Source: Prauserella shujinwangii
GTDB taxonomy: Bacteria > Actinomycetota > Actinomycetes > Mycobacteriales > Pseudonocardiaceae
Direction: 5' to 3'
Length of the DNA: 64,000 nucleotides
NCBI RefSeq assembly: GCF_003001955.1
Contig: NZ_PVNH01000001.1
Location: 620,001 to 684,000 of the forward strand
Made by a program: the position numbers and the translations under genes
Shown: piece by piece, positions 50,876 to 60,056 of the stretch
Position numbering within the stretch: position 1 is the first letter of the stretch
Layout: every line of letters begins with the position of its first letter
The notes under the pieces: model-generated
Told to the model about the DNA's origin: nothing
Databases searched by the model: none
Seen by the model: the letters and a program-made list of their open reading frames with translations, nothing else

Positions 50876-52227
50876 CAGGGGACTGCCGACCGGGTGCGGC
50901 GGAGGAGGTTGCGGGCGGCGACGTTGCCGGAGTGCGAGCGCAGCAGTCCGCGCAGTGTGGCGAAGGCGGTGTCCGCCCGGCCGGAGGACAGCAGCGGGTA
51001 GTCGTCGAGGAACCGGTGCCAGCTCTCGCACGCCTGCTCCAGGCGTCCGTGCGACAGTTGCAGCTCCGCCAGCCGGGCCAGGGTGATCGTCCGGGTGCGC
51101 AGCTCGTTGCGTGGCCGGGTGCGCACCGACTGCGTCAGCAGCCGGATCGCCTCGCCCCGGCTGCCGAGGTAGGCGGCGACGGCAGCGTGCTGGTAGGCGA
51201 GTGAGGCCTGGTGGCAAGTTCCCACCGGTGGTGCCGAGTGGTCGGCGCGCGCCGCGAAGCCGTCCGCGGCCCGCAGGCTCGCCAGCGCGCCGCGGCGGTC
51301 GCCGGCCGCCGCCTGGGCGACGCCGAGCTGGCCGAGCAGGCAGGCCCGGGTCCGGGGCGGCATCGGGTGCGCGGTGCGCCGGGCCGCGGCCTCGGCGAGG
51401 TCGACGGCTTCCCCGCGGTGGCCGAGGAGCCGGGCCTGCAGGCTCAGCGCGCGCAGCGACATGGCGTGGACGACATGGTCCGCTCCCTCGACCGCGAGCC
51501 GGAGACCGGCCAGGTAGTAGTGCTGGGCGAGGCCGTGCAGTTCGTCGTCGAAACACATGTACCCGCACAGGTAGGTGAGGCGTGCGGCGGTGCGGAGCAG
51601 CTCCCCGCGGGACGCGGGACTGCCGCCGGAGCGCAGTGCCGGTGCGATGGTCGAGGCCAGGTAGCCCGCGAGCGCGGTGCGTGCGTGACCTCCGCCGAAC
51701 GCGAGGTCCGCGTCGGAGAACACCCGCAGCATCGCCGTCGCCGCGTGCGGGTCCACCCGGCCGGCACGCGCCGCCTCGTGCCCGGCGAACGCGGTGGTCA
51801 CCGGGATGCTCGCCAGCGTCGCCCAGGGCGGCACGGAGAGCGCGGCGGTCCGGTAGGTGAGCGCCGGGGCTCCCGGTGTTCCCGTGCTCGCCTCGTAGGC
51901 GTCGACGAGCCGGTTCACGATGTCCTGGTGCCACCACGCCTCCCAGCGGTCGCCCTCGCGCGGCGGTCCGGCGGAGGTGAGGCCGGCATCGGCTGCCGTG
52001 ACCGTCCGGCCCAGGGCGCGGGACAGAGCCTCCGCCACCAGGTCCGGGACCGGGGGCCTCGGCCGCACCCCGGTGAGCCACTGGGCGACGGAGGCACGCT
52101 GGTACCTCAGGGTCAGCCCGTTCTCCGCGCCCAGCCGGTTGACCGCGCGCGCCAGCGCGGGGCCGTTCCATCCGGCCTCCGCCAGCAGTGCGCCGAGTTG
52201 ATGGTTGGCGACCCGGGGTGCTCGCAT
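50875..52227 (-). CDS. XRE/TPR-type transcriptional regulator (NsdA-like)
   Basis: A 450-residue regulator. An N-terminal helix-turn-helix (about 10-75) includes NGLTLRYQRASVAQWLTG, the SVAQW pattern of this actinomycete group. The rest is made of helical TPR-like repeats (about 180-440), e.g. AMSLRALSLQARLLGHRGEAVDLAE and LGQLGVAQAAAGDRRGALASL. NsdA of Streptomyces coelicolor, a negative regulator of antibiotic production, has this plan. It lies directly upstream of, and on the same strand as, the ACP operon, with a repeat-rich 173-bp gap, so local control of that operon is likely. Confidence 0.85.
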   Translation of the reverse strand: MRAPRVANHQLGALLAEAGWNGPALARAVNRLGAENGLTLRYQRASVAQWLTGVRPRPPVPDLVAEALSRALGRTVTAADAGLTSAGPPREGDRWEAWWHQDIVNRLVDAYEASTGTPGAPALTYRTAALSVPPWATLASIPVTTAFAGHEAARAGRVDPHAATAMLRVFSDADLAFGGGHARTALAGYLASTIAPALRSGGSPASRGELLRTAARLTYLCGYMCFDDELHGLAQHYYLAGLRLAVEGADHVVHAMSLRALSLQARLLGHRGEAVDLAEAAARRTAHPMPPRTRACLLGQLGVAQAAAGDRRGALASLRAADGFAARADHSAPPVGTCHQASLAYQHAAVAAYLGSRGEAIRLLTQSVRTRPRNELRTRTITLARLAELQLSHGRLEQACESWHRFLDDYPLLSSGRADTAFATLRGLLRSHSGNVAARNLLRRTRSAVP

Positions 52228-52742
52228 CCCGTTCCTCCGCTTTCGCGTGTGAGTCGGATCGGCAGTCTCGGCAACGCGGACGTGCCGCCGCCCGCTACCT
52301 GTTCATCACCTTCTGTCACGTCTCGTGCCCGTTCGGTGACTGTACCCGCGAGCCGGCGGCGGGCGGAGCGCTCGGCGAAAGGTCCGTCGCCCGGCACGAA
52401 CCGGCTGCCCGGCAAGCGGCAGCGGGAACGAGGCCGTCCGGAGTATCGAGCCGGTGCTGGGCGGAGGCGTCCCGCCGTCCGCGACGGTGCGGGGACTCCG
52501 GGGGCGGCCCGGGTGCGGGTCGCCGGGCGACGGGCGCGAAAGTCCGATGTGGATGATCGGTTTCCGGTGCGCGGCGCTGTCCGGCGCGGAGCCGGCTCCG
52601 CGCCGGGTGCGGCGCGAGCGGGGCCGGGGGCTGCCGATCGCCGGGGCGCGTGCGTCGGGCCTCTTCCGATTCGCCCCGAACAACTGTCACCGGCCTCTTG
52701 ACGGCCTCACGTGACGGCGCTCACAATGGCGAATCTCAAGGA
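52228..52742. other. Non-coding stretch between the regulator and the one-carbon operon
   Basis: About 515 bp without a gene I can support. Candidate ORFs here are Arg/Pro/Ala-rich and have no recognisable homology. It should hold the promoter of the XRE/TPR regulator on the minus strand; I could not assign it. The right end leads into the operator described next. Confidence 0.5.
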
Positions 52743-52778
52743 GTTGCGTATAGAACAACCGGTTGCGCACAGCGCAAC
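52743..52778 (+). promoter_or_regulatory. Tandem IclR-like operator of the one-carbon operon
   Basis: GTTGCGCACAGCGCAAC (52762-52778) is a perfect 7-3-7 palindrome. A related imperfect copy, GTTGCGTATAGAACAAC, lies at 52743-52759, giving a 19-bp centre-to-centre spacing. The motif resembles sites bound by IclR-family regulators. It lies 64 bp before ATG 52843. Confidence 0.5.
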
Positions 52779-52842
52779 ATACTGCAGGGCGATCGCCCAC
52801 CCCTCACAGCAAGATCGTCGGGCCCGAATCGAGGTGGCCCCT

Positions 52843-54075
52843 ATGACGGACGTCATGAACCCGCACGCGCAGCCCGGCACGGCGGCGCCGACCGGCCAGG
52901 CCGTCGTGGGGCAGCCGGCCGTGCTGCTCTACACCCGGCTGCGCAAATCCCCCTACTTCTGGAAGTCCCGCGCCCACGGCGCGGCGTGCTACAGCGTCTA
53001 CAACCACACCTATCACCCGCGCCACTACGGCGACCCGGTCGCGGAGTACTGGGCCCTCCTGGAAGGAGTGACGCTCTGGGACGTCGGCGTGGAGCGCCAG
53101 CTGGAGATCTCCGGACCGGACGCGTTCGACTTCACCAACACGCTCGTCCCGCGCGACCTGTCGCGGTGCGCCGTGGGGCAGTGCAAGTACGTGTTCGTCA
53201 CCGCGCCGGACGGTGGCATCGTCAATGACCCGGTGCTGCTGCGTCTGGAAGAGAACCGGTTCTGGCTCTCCCTCGCCGACAGCGACGTCGGCCTGTGGGC
53301 CATGGGACTGGCCCACGCGGGCGGCTGGGACGTCACCATCCGCGAGGCCGACGCGGCTCCGCTGCAGGTCCAGGGCCCGCGCGCGAGGGAGGTCATGACG
53401 GACCTGCTCGGTCCCGGTGTCCTCGACGTGCCCTACTACCGGCTGCGTGACTTCACGGTCGACGGGATGGACGTCACCGTCAGCCGCACCGGCTACTCCG
53501 GCGAGCTCGGCTACGAGATCTACCTGCACGACGCCTCGCGGCACGCCGGCAGGCTGTGGGACGCCGTGTGGCAGGCGGGGGAGCCGCACGGGATGCGGCC
53601 GATCGGCCCCTGCCACATCAGGCGGATCGAGGCGGGGATGCTCGCCTACGGCTGCGACATCACGCTCGACACCAACCCGCTCGAGGTCGGCTACGACTAC
53701 GGCTGGATGGTGGATCTCGACCAGGAGGCCGACTTCATCGGCAAGGCGGCGCTGCGGCGGATCAAGGCCGAAGGCGTCCGCAGGCTCATGGTCGGGCTGG
53801 AGATCGACGGGCCGCCGCTCGGTTCCTACAACGACGGCTCGATGATCGAGCCGTTCGCCGTGCACGCCGGGTCCGGGCAGGCCTCGCCCGCCGGTTCCGT
53901 GACGAGTGCCTGCCATTCCCCCCGGCTCGACCGGAACATCGGCCTCGCGATGCTGCCGATCGAGCTCACCGCGCCCGGCACGGAGGTCGCGGTGCACACC
54001 CCCGGTGGCGTCCGCACCGGGATGGTGGTCGAGAAACCGTTCATCGATCCGCGCAAGGAGACGCCCAAGCGCTGA
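52843..54075 (+). CDS. GcvT-fold THF-dependent demethylase (DmdA/LigM-like)
   Basis: A 410-residue aminomethyltransferase-fold protein. It begins with the DmdA-like pattern RLRKSPYFWKSRAHGA and YSVYNHTYHP, then WDVGVERQLEISGPDA and SRTGYSGELGYEIYL, the Gly-rich segment of the GcvT fold. DmdA takes a methyl group from DMSP and LigM from methoxyaromatics, both giving 5-methyl-THF. The genes that follow (MetF-like, formate-THF ligase) would oxidise that methyl group, as in the ligM-metF-ligH arrangement. ATG 52843 is preferred although GAGG is 10 nt away. The substrate may be a methylamine, sulfonium or methoxy compound. Confidence 0.8.
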   Translation: MTDVMNPHAQPGTAAPTGQAVVGQPAVLLYTRLRKSPYFWKSRAHGAACYSVYNHTYHPRHYGDPVAEYWALLEGVTLWDVGVERQLEISGPDAFDFTNTLVPRDLSRCAVGQCKYVFVTAPDGGIVNDPVLLRLEENRFWLSLADSDVGLWAMGLAHAGGWDVTIREADAAPLQVQGPRAREVMTDLLGPGVLDVPYYRLRDFTVDGMDVTVSRTGYSGELGYEIYLHDASRHAGRLWDAVWQAGEPHGMRPIGPCHIRRIEAGMLAYGCDITLDTNPLEVGYDYGWMVDLDQEADFIGKAALRRIKAEGVRRLMVGLEIDGPPLGSYNDGSMIEPFAVHAGSGQASPAGSVTSACHSPRLDRNIGLAMLPIELTAPGTEVAVHTPGGVRTGMVVEKPFIDPRKETPKR

Positions 54076-54095
54076 GCTGGGCCGAAGGGTCGACC

Positions 54096-54974
54096 ATGGA
54101 ACCGCTCGTCCCCGAAGGGCCGCACAGCCCCTCCGCACTGGCGCCGCTCCTCGCCCGCCCGCGGTACGAGGTGCTGCCGTTGCCCTCCGTGCTGGACCAG
54201 ACCGGTGCGCTGCCGGAGGACACGGTGGTGACCGTGACCGCCTCGCCCCGCAGGGGCACGGGCGCGACCGTCGAGCTCTGCGAGAAGCTCGCCGCACAGC
54301 GCCTGCACGCGGTGCCGCACCTGGCCGCCCGCCAGTGCACCGGCCGTGGCGAGCTGCGCGAGATGCTCGCCCGGCTCGACGGGGCGGGCATCGAGGAGGT
54401 CTTCGTGGTCGGCGGCGACGCCGCCCAGCCCGCGGGCCCGTACCCGGACGGGCTGGCGCTGCTGCGGGCCATGGCCGACCTGGGCCTGCTGCCCGCCAGG
54501 ATCGGGGTGCCCTCGTACCCGGAAGGGCATCCGTCGATCCCCGGACCGGCGCTGTGGTCCGCGTTGCGCGCCAAACAGCCCTTCGCGCACTACACGGTCA
54601 CGCAGCTGTGCCTGGACGGCGCGGCGGTGTGCCGATTCACCGCGACGCTGCGCGAGGAGGGCGTCGACCTGCCGGTCGTGGCCGGGGTCCCGGGCACCGT
54701 CGAGGCGCGCAGCCTGCTGACGATCGGGCTGCGGATCGGCGTCGGCGACTCGCTGCGGTTCCTGCGCGGCCACACCTCGGCGGCCGGCCGCATCCTGCGG
54801 CCGGGCGGGTACCGGCCCCGTCGGCTGCTGCGGACGCTCGACGCCGAGCTCGAACGGAACCGCTGCGCGCTGGCCGGCCTGCACTTCTACACGTTCAACC
54901 GAGTCGGTGCGACCGCGCGGTGGGTGCGGCGGGCCCACCGCAGGGCGACCCGGGAAAGGGGGAGCGCCGCATGA
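54096..54974 (+). CDS. metF: 5,10-methylenetetrahydrofolate reductase-like protein
   Basis: A 292-residue TIM-barrel protein of the MetF family. It has VVTVTASPRRGTG near the N-terminus, HLAARQCTG for folate binding, EEVFVVGGDAAQP, GVPSYPEGHP and GLHFYTFNRVGAT at the end. In a catabolic setting it oxidises 5-methyl-THF made by the demethylase to 5,10-methylene-THF. The ATG overlap with the formate-THF ligase gene is 4 bp. It is somewhat shorter and more divergent than housekeeping MetF, which fits a pathway-specific copy. Confidence 0.85.
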   Translation: MEPLVPEGPHSPSALAPLLARPRYEVLPLPSVLDQTGALPEDTVVTVTASPRRGTGATVELCEKLAAQRLHAVPHLAARQCTGRGELREMLARLDGAGIEEVFVVGGDAAQPAGPYPDGLALLRAMADLGLLPARIGVPSYPEGHPSIPGPALWSALRAKQPFAHYTVTQLCLDGAAVCRFTATLREEGVDLPVVAGVPGTVEARSLLTIGLRIGVGDSLRFLRGHTSAAGRILRPGGYRPRRLLRTLDAELERNRCALAGLHFYTFNRVGATARWVRRAHRRATRERGSAA

Positions 54975-56662
54975 CCTCGAACCTGGAGATCTCCCGCAAC
55001 GCCACGCTGAAACCGCTGGCCGACGTGGCCGCGGCGATGGGCATCGGCGAACACCTCTGCGAGCCCTACGGGCGCACGACGGCGAAGATCTCCCTCGACG
55101 CGATCGGGGAGCTCGCCGACCGGCCGAAGGCCAGGTACGTCGTCGTCTCCTCGGTCACCCCCACCCCGTTCGGGGAGGGGAAGACGACCACCACGGTGGG
55201 GCTCGGCCAGGCCTTCGCGCACCTGGGCAAGCGTGGGGTGATCGCGATCCGGCAGGCGTCGATGGGCCCGACGTTCGGCATCAAGGGCGGCGCGGCGGGC
55301 GGCGGCTACGCGCAGGTGGTGCCGATGGAATCGGTGAACCTGCACCTGACCGGCGACCTGCACGCCGTCACCTCGGCGCACAACCTGCTCGCCGCCATGG
55401 TCGACAACCACCTGCACAAGGGCAACCGGCTCGGCATCGACCCGTTCGCGATCACCTGGCGGCGGGTGCTCGACGTCAACGACCGGGACCTGCGGCAGAT
55501 CGTCACCGGGCTCGGCGGCAAGGCGGACGGCCTGCCGAGGCAGACGGGCTTCGACATCACCGCGGCCAGCGAGGTCATGGCCGTGCTCGCGCTCGCGGAC
55601 TCCCTGCCGGACCTGCGGGCCAGGCTGGGCCGGATCGTCGTCGGCTACACCGGGGACGGCGAACCGGTGACCGCGGAACAGCTGCGCGCCGCGGGCGCGA
55701 TGTGCGTGCAGCTGCGCGAGGCGATCAAGCCGAACCTCATGCAGACGGTCGAGCAGACGCCCGCGCTGGTCCACTGCGGACCGTTCGGCAACATCGCCCA
55801 CGGCAACTCGTCCGTGGTCGCGGACCTGATCGGCATCCGCGGCGGCGACTACCTCGTCACCGAGGCCGGGTTCGGCGCGGACATGGGTGCCGAGCGGTTC
55901 TTCAACATCAAGTGCCGGGCCTCCGGTCTCGTGCCCGACGCGGCGGTCGTCGTGGCCACCGTGCGTGCCCTCAAGGCGCACTCCGGGCGGTACCGCGTGG
56001 TGGCGGGCAGGCCGCTGCCGGAGGGGATGCTGGACGAAAGTCCCGACGACGTCCACGCGGGCGCGGCGAACCTGCGCAGGCAGATCGCCAACATCCGGGC
56101 CCACGGCGTCACCCCGGTGGTCGCGGTCAACGCGTTCCCCACCGACTTCGACAGCGAGAAGCGGGCGATCGCCGACATCGCCGCCGGGGAGGGCGTGCGC
56201 GCCGCGATCAGCAACCACGTCGCCGCGGGCGGCAAGGGCGCGGCCGAACTGGCCGAAGCGGTGGCGGAGGCCTGCGCCGAACCGGCGCGGTTCGGCTTCC
56301 TCTATCCCGACGACCTGCCGCTGGACCGCAAGATCGAGACGGTCGCGCGCCGGATGTACGGGGCCGACGGCATCGACCCCAGCCCGGCCGCGCGCCGGCA
56401 GCTGGACTCCTACGAGCGCTGCGGGTTCGGCTCGCTCCCGGTCTGCATCGCCAAGACCCACCTGTCCCTGTCGGCCGACCCGTCGCGCAAGGGCGCGCCG
56501 ACGGGCTGGCTGCTGCCCGTCCGGGAGGTGCGTGCCTCGGTCGGCGCGGGGTTCGTCTACCCGATCTGCGGCGACATGCGCACCATGCCCGGCCTCTCGT
56601 CGCACCCAGCGGCCGAGGTCATCGACATCGACGAGTCCGGCCAGGTGGTGGGGCTCGCGTGA
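54971..56662 (+). CDS. fhs: Formate-tetrahydrofolate ligase
   Basis: A 563-residue enzyme with the ATP motif TPTPFGEGKTTTTVGLGQ (about 63-80), RQASMGPTFGIKGGAAGGG, TEAGFGADMGAE and the C-terminal GFVYPICGDMRTMPGL. It interconverts 10-formyl-THF and formate plus ATP, and in this operon would run toward formate and ATP to clear one-carbon units. Length and motifs match the family fully. Translationally coupled to the MetF-like gene. Confidence 0.96.
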   Translation: MTSNLEISRNATLKPLADVAAAMGIGEHLCEPYGRTTAKISLDAIGELADRPKARYVVVSSVTPTPFGEGKTTTTVGLGQAFAHLGKRGVIAIRQASMGPTFGIKGGAAGGGYAQVVPMESVNLHLTGDLHAVTSAHNLLAAMVDNHLHKGNRLGIDPFAITWRRVLDVNDRDLRQIVTGLGGKADGLPRQTGFDITAASEVMAVLALADSLPDLRARLGRIVVGYTGDGEPVTAEQLRAAGAMCVQLREAIKPNLMQTVEQTPALVHCGPFGNIAHGNSSVVADLIGIRGGDYLVTEAGFGADMGAERFFNIKCRASGLVPDAAVVVATVRALKAHSGRYRVVAGRPLPEGMLDESPDDVHAGAANLRRQIANIRAHGVTPVVAVNAFPTDFDSEKRAIADIAAGEGVRAAISNHVAAGGKGAAELAEAVAEACAEPARFGFLYPDDLPLDRKIETVARRMYGADGIDPSPAARRQLDSYERCGFGSLPVCIAKTHLSLSADPSRKGAPTGWLLPVREVRASVGAGFVYPICGDMRTMPGLSSHPAAEVIDIDESGQVVGLA

Positions 56663-56675
56663 AGGAGGGATCGTG

Positions 56676-59219
56676 ATGACCAGCGAACGCCGCGTGCCGA
56701 GCCGCGCCGACGTCGTCGTCATCGGCGCCGGGATCGTCGGCAACTCCGTCGTCCACCACCTCGCCGAGCTGGGCTGGCGGCGGATCGTCCAGCTGGACCA
56801 GGGCCCGTTGCCCGACCCCGGTGGTTCCACCGGGCACGCGTCGAACTTCATCTTCCCGGTCGACCACTCGCGGGAGATCACCGCGCTCACGGTCGACTCG
56901 ATGCGCCAGTACGAGAAGCTCGGAACACTCACCACCTGCGGCGGGATCGAGATCGCGCGCGGACCCGAACGGGCCGAGGAGCTCCGGCGGCGGCTCGCCT
57001 CGGCCACGGCGTGGGGTGTGCCCGCCGAGCTCGTCGGGCCAGGGCGGGTGGCGGAACTCGTGCCGTTCGTCGACCCCGGCATCATCCTCGGCGGGTTCTG
57101 GACACCGTCGGTGGCGGTGGTCGACCCGCTGCAGGCCGGCGCCCTGATGCGGGAACAGGCCACCGCGCAGGGCGCGCTCACCGTCGCGGCGGGCGTGCAG
57201 GTCACCGACCTCCGCACCCGGCGAGGTCGGATGAGCGCGGTGTGCACCGACGCGGGCGAGATCGAGACCGACACCGTCGTGATCGCCTGCGGGGTGTGGA
57301 GCCCGCGGATCGCGCGCCTGGCGGGCGCCCGCATCCCGCTCACGCCCGTGGTGCACCAGATGATCGACGTCGGCCCCATCCCCGCACTGGCCGAGACCGG
57401 CACCGAGATCGCCTACCCGATCATCCGCGACATGGACGCGCTCATGTACGAGCGGCAGAGCGGCCCGGACCTGGAGATCGGGTCGTACGCGCACCGGCCG
57501 ATCCTGCACGAACCGGACGAGATCCCCTCGATCGAGGCGGCCGCGCTCTCCCCGACCCAGCTGCCGTTCACCCAGGAGGACTTCGACCCGCAACTGGAGG
57601 ACGCGCTCGCGTTGTTCGGCAGCATCCTGGACACGCCGGGAGCCGGTATCCGGCACGCCATCAACGGGCTGCTCTCCCTGACCCCGGATGGTGCCCCGGT
57701 GCTCGGGGAGACCCCGGAGGTCGCGGGGCTGTGGTCGGCCGCGGCGGTGTGGATCAAGGAAGGGCCCGGCGTGGGCCGCATGCTCGCCGAGTGGATGACC
57801 GGCGGCGACCCGGAGATCGACCCGCACGGCGCCGACATCGCCCGGTTCTACCCGCACCAGCGCACTCCCGCGCACGTGCGAGCCCGCGCCACCGAAGGGT
57901 TCAACAAGATCTACGGGATCGTGCACCCGCGCGAGCAGTGGACGTCGGCGAGGCCGCAGCGCGTGTCCCCGTTCCACGCGCGCGAGCGCGCGCTGGGCGC
58001 CGAGTTCTTCGAGACCGGCGGCTGGGAACGGCCACAGTGGTACGAGTCGAACCGTGCGCTGCTCGACGAGTTCGGCGACCGGATTCCGGGCCGGGAGCAC
58101 GAGTGGGACGCGCGGTGGTGGTCGCCCGTCATCGACGCCGAGCACCTCGCGCTGCGCGAACGGGTCGCGATGATCGACCTTTCGGCCTTCGCCCAGTTCG
58201 ACGTCTCCGGCCCCGGTGCGCTCGACTACCTGCAGCACCTGGCGATGGCGCAGGTGGACCGGCCGGTCGGCAGGCTCTGCTACACGCCGCTGCTCACCCC
58301 CGGCGGCGGCTTCCGCAGCGACCTCACCCTCGTCCGGCTGGGCGAGGACTCCTTCCGCGTCATCACGGGCGGCGCGGATGGCGCGCGGGACCGGTTCTGG
58401 TTCACCCGGCACCTGCCCGCGGACGGCTCCGTGTCCTTCGCCGACGTCACCTCCGCGGTCTGCACGCTCGGCCTGTGGGGACCGCGGGCGCGGGACGTGC
58501 TGTCGGCGTGCTGTGCCGACGAAGCCGGCGACCTGACCAACGAGGCGTTCCCGTTCGGCACGGCGCGCCGGATCACCGTGGGCACGGTGCCGGTGCTCGC
58601 GCTGCGGGTGTCCTATGTGGGCGATCTCGGCTGGGAGCTGCACGCGCCGTTCGAGCAGGGCCTGCGACTGTGGGACACGGTCGCGGAGGCGGGCGCCCCG
58701 TTCGGCATCGTCCCCGCCGGGATCGGCGTCTACGGCACCACGGGCCGCCTCGAGAAGGGCTACCGGCTGATGGGCGCCGAGCTGGACGCTGAGTACGACC
58801 CCGTGGAGGCGGGACTCGCACTGCCCCGGGTGAAGTCCGCCGAGTTCGTCGGCAAGCGGCCGTACCTGGCCGCGCGGGAGACCGGCCCGGCGGCGACCCT
58901 GTGCACGCTCACCCTGGGTGCGCCCGCCGAGCACGCCGACGAGTCCGGGATCCCGCGCTACCCGCAGGGCGGCGAGCCGATCCTGACCGGTGACGGGGAG
59001 CGGATCGCCGACCGGAAGGGCCGGGGCTCGTTCGTGACGAGCGCAGGCTCGGCCCCGTCGCTCGGCAGCTACCTGCTCATGGCGTACCTGCCCCCGGAGC
59101 ACGCCGTCGAAGGCACCCGGCTGCAGGTGGAGTACATGGCGCGGCGCTACCCGGTGACGGTGGCGCGGGTCGGGCGCACCCCGCTGTTCGACCCCGACGA
59201 CACCCGGATGAGGAGCTGA
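56676..59219 (+). CDS. Dimethylglycine/sarcosine dehydrogenase-like FAD-GcvT fusion
   Basis: An 847-residue two-part enzyme. Residues about 10-400 are a DAO-type FAD domain with VVVIGAGIVGNSVVHHLAE. His54 in STGHASNF corresponds to the His that is covalently linked to FAD in dimethylglycine oxidase. Residues about 420-840 are FAO and GcvT domains with LSAFAQFDVSGPGAL and LRVSYVGDLGWELHAPFE for folate binding. The enzyme removes N-methyl groups as methylene-THF. Adjacent ETF genes suggest a dehydrogenase passing electrons to ETF rather than an oxidase. ATG 56676 follows AAGGAGG; GTG 56673 is possible. Confidence 0.9.
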   Translation: MTSERRVPSRADVVVIGAGIVGNSVVHHLAELGWRRIVQLDQGPLPDPGGSTGHASNFIFPVDHSREITALTVDSMRQYEKLGTLTTCGGIEIARGPERAEELRRRLASATAWGVPAELVGPGRVAELVPFVDPGIILGGFWTPSVAVVDPLQAGALMREQATAQGALTVAAGVQVTDLRTRRGRMSAVCTDAGEIETDTVVIACGVWSPRIARLAGARIPLTPVVHQMIDVGPIPALAETGTEIAYPIIRDMDALMYERQSGPDLEIGSYAHRPILHEPDEIPSIEAAALSPTQLPFTQEDFDPQLEDALALFGSILDTPGAGIRHAINGLLSLTPDGAPVLGETPEVAGLWSAAAVWIKEGPGVGRMLAEWMTGGDPEIDPHGADIARFYPHQRTPAHVRARATEGFNKIYGIVHPREQWTSARPQRVSPFHARERALGAEFFETGGWERPQWYESNRALLDEFGDRIPGREHEWDARWWSPVIDAEHLALRERVAMIDLSAFAQFDVSGPGALDYLQHLAMAQVDRPVGRLCYTPLLTPGGGFRSDLTLVRLGEDSFRVITGGADGARDRFWFTRHLPADGSVSFADVTSAVCTLGLWGPRARDVLSACCADEAGDLTNEAFPFGTARRITVGTVPVLALRVSYVGDLGWELHAPFEQGLRLWDTVAEAGAPFGIVPAGIGVYGTTGRLEKGYRLMGAELDAEYDPVEAGLALPRVKSAEFVGKRPYLAARETGPAATLCTLTLGAPAEHADESGIPRYPQGGEPILTGDGERIADRKGRGSFVTSAGSAPSLGSYLLMAYLPPEHAVEGTRLQVEYMARRYPVTVARVGRTPLFDPDDTRMRS

Positions 59220-59220
59220 C

Positions 59221-59264
59221 TCGTGAGTGAGAAACGTTGTTCTCACCACGTTTCTCACTCACGA
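59221..59264. repeat. Perfect 17-bp palindromic repeat, copy 1
   Basis: TCGTGAGTGAGAAACGT (59221-59237) and its exact complement (59248-59264) enclose a 10-nt loop. It starts 2 nt after the dehydrogenase stop and lies before the ETF beta gene. A related copy ends the ETF alpha gene. It could act as a terminator or as an mRNA-stabilising hairpin inside the operon. Confidence 0.75.
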
Positions 59265-59287
59265 GGCGCGGGGGAGGAAGGTGAGTC

Positions 59288-60052
59288 ATGGAGGTGCTGG
59301 TCTGCGTCAAGCGGGTGCCGGCCGCCGGGGCGCGGGTGCCGCTGACCGGCGACGGGCGGGACATCGACACCCGCCACCTCGGGTTCACGATCGGACCGCA
59401 CGAGGAGTGCGCGGTCGAGGAGGCGGTGCGGCTCGTCGCCGCCCACGGCGGCCGGGTCACCGTGCTGGCGGTCGGGCCCGCGGAGTGCGCCGAGCAGGTG
59501 CGCTACGCCCTGGCGATGGGCGCGGACCGGGGGGTGCTGGTGGATGCCGGGCGGTCCGACCCGGATCCCGAGGCGACCGCGGGAGCGATCACGCAGGCCG
59601 TGCGCACCCTCACCGGCGGCGAGGAGCCGTTCGACCTGCTGCTGTTCGGCGACTGTTCCGCCGACGCGGGTCACCACCAGGTCGGCATCCGGGTGGCCAC
59701 CGGCCTCGGGCTGCCGATCGTGAGCGGGGTCAAGGCACTCGAGGTCGCCGGTGACGGCCTGCGGATGCGCCGCGAGGCGGGCGACGGTGTCGAGGTGTAC
59801 CGCGTGCCGCTGCCCGCGGCCGCGGCCGTGCGGGAAGGGCTCAACCTGCCCCGTTACCCGAGCCTGCCGGGCCGGTTGCGGGCGAGGAAGGCGGAGCTGC
59901 GGACCGTCGCCGTGGAACCGGAGCCCGGCGGGCTGCGCACGGTGCGGCTGCGCCAGCCCGCCGACGACCGCGCGGCCGTGGTCGTGCTCGGGCACGGCGC
60001 GGCCGCGGCGCCCGCCGTCGTCGACGTGCTGGACGAGCTCGGGGTGGTGTAG
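59288..60052 (+). CDS. etfB: Electron transfer flavoprotein subunit beta
   Basis: A 254-residue ETF beta subunit starting MEVLVCVKRVPAAGARVPL, with the conserved MGADRGVLVD and LPRYPSLPGRLRARKAEL near the end. With the alpha subunit it carries electrons from the dehydrogenase encoded before it to the respiratory chain through ETF-quinone oxidoreductase. It starts 23 nt after the palindromic repeat with GGAGGAAGG upstream. Rather divergent from housekeeping EtfB, as expected for a dedicated copy. Confidence 0.9.
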   Translation: MEVLVCVKRVPAAGARVPLTGDGRDIDTRHLGFTIGPHEECAVEEAVRLVAAHGGRVTVLAVGPAECAEQVRYALAMGADRGVLVDAGRSDPDPEATAGAITQAVRTLTGGEEPFDLLLFGDCSADAGHHQVGIRVATGLGLPIVSGVKALEVAGDGLRMRREAGDGVEVYRVPLPAAAAVREGLNLPRYPSLPGRLRARKAELRTVAVEPEPGGLRTVRLRQPADDRAAVVVLGHGAAAAPAVVDVLDELGVV

Positions 60053-60056
60053 CCGG

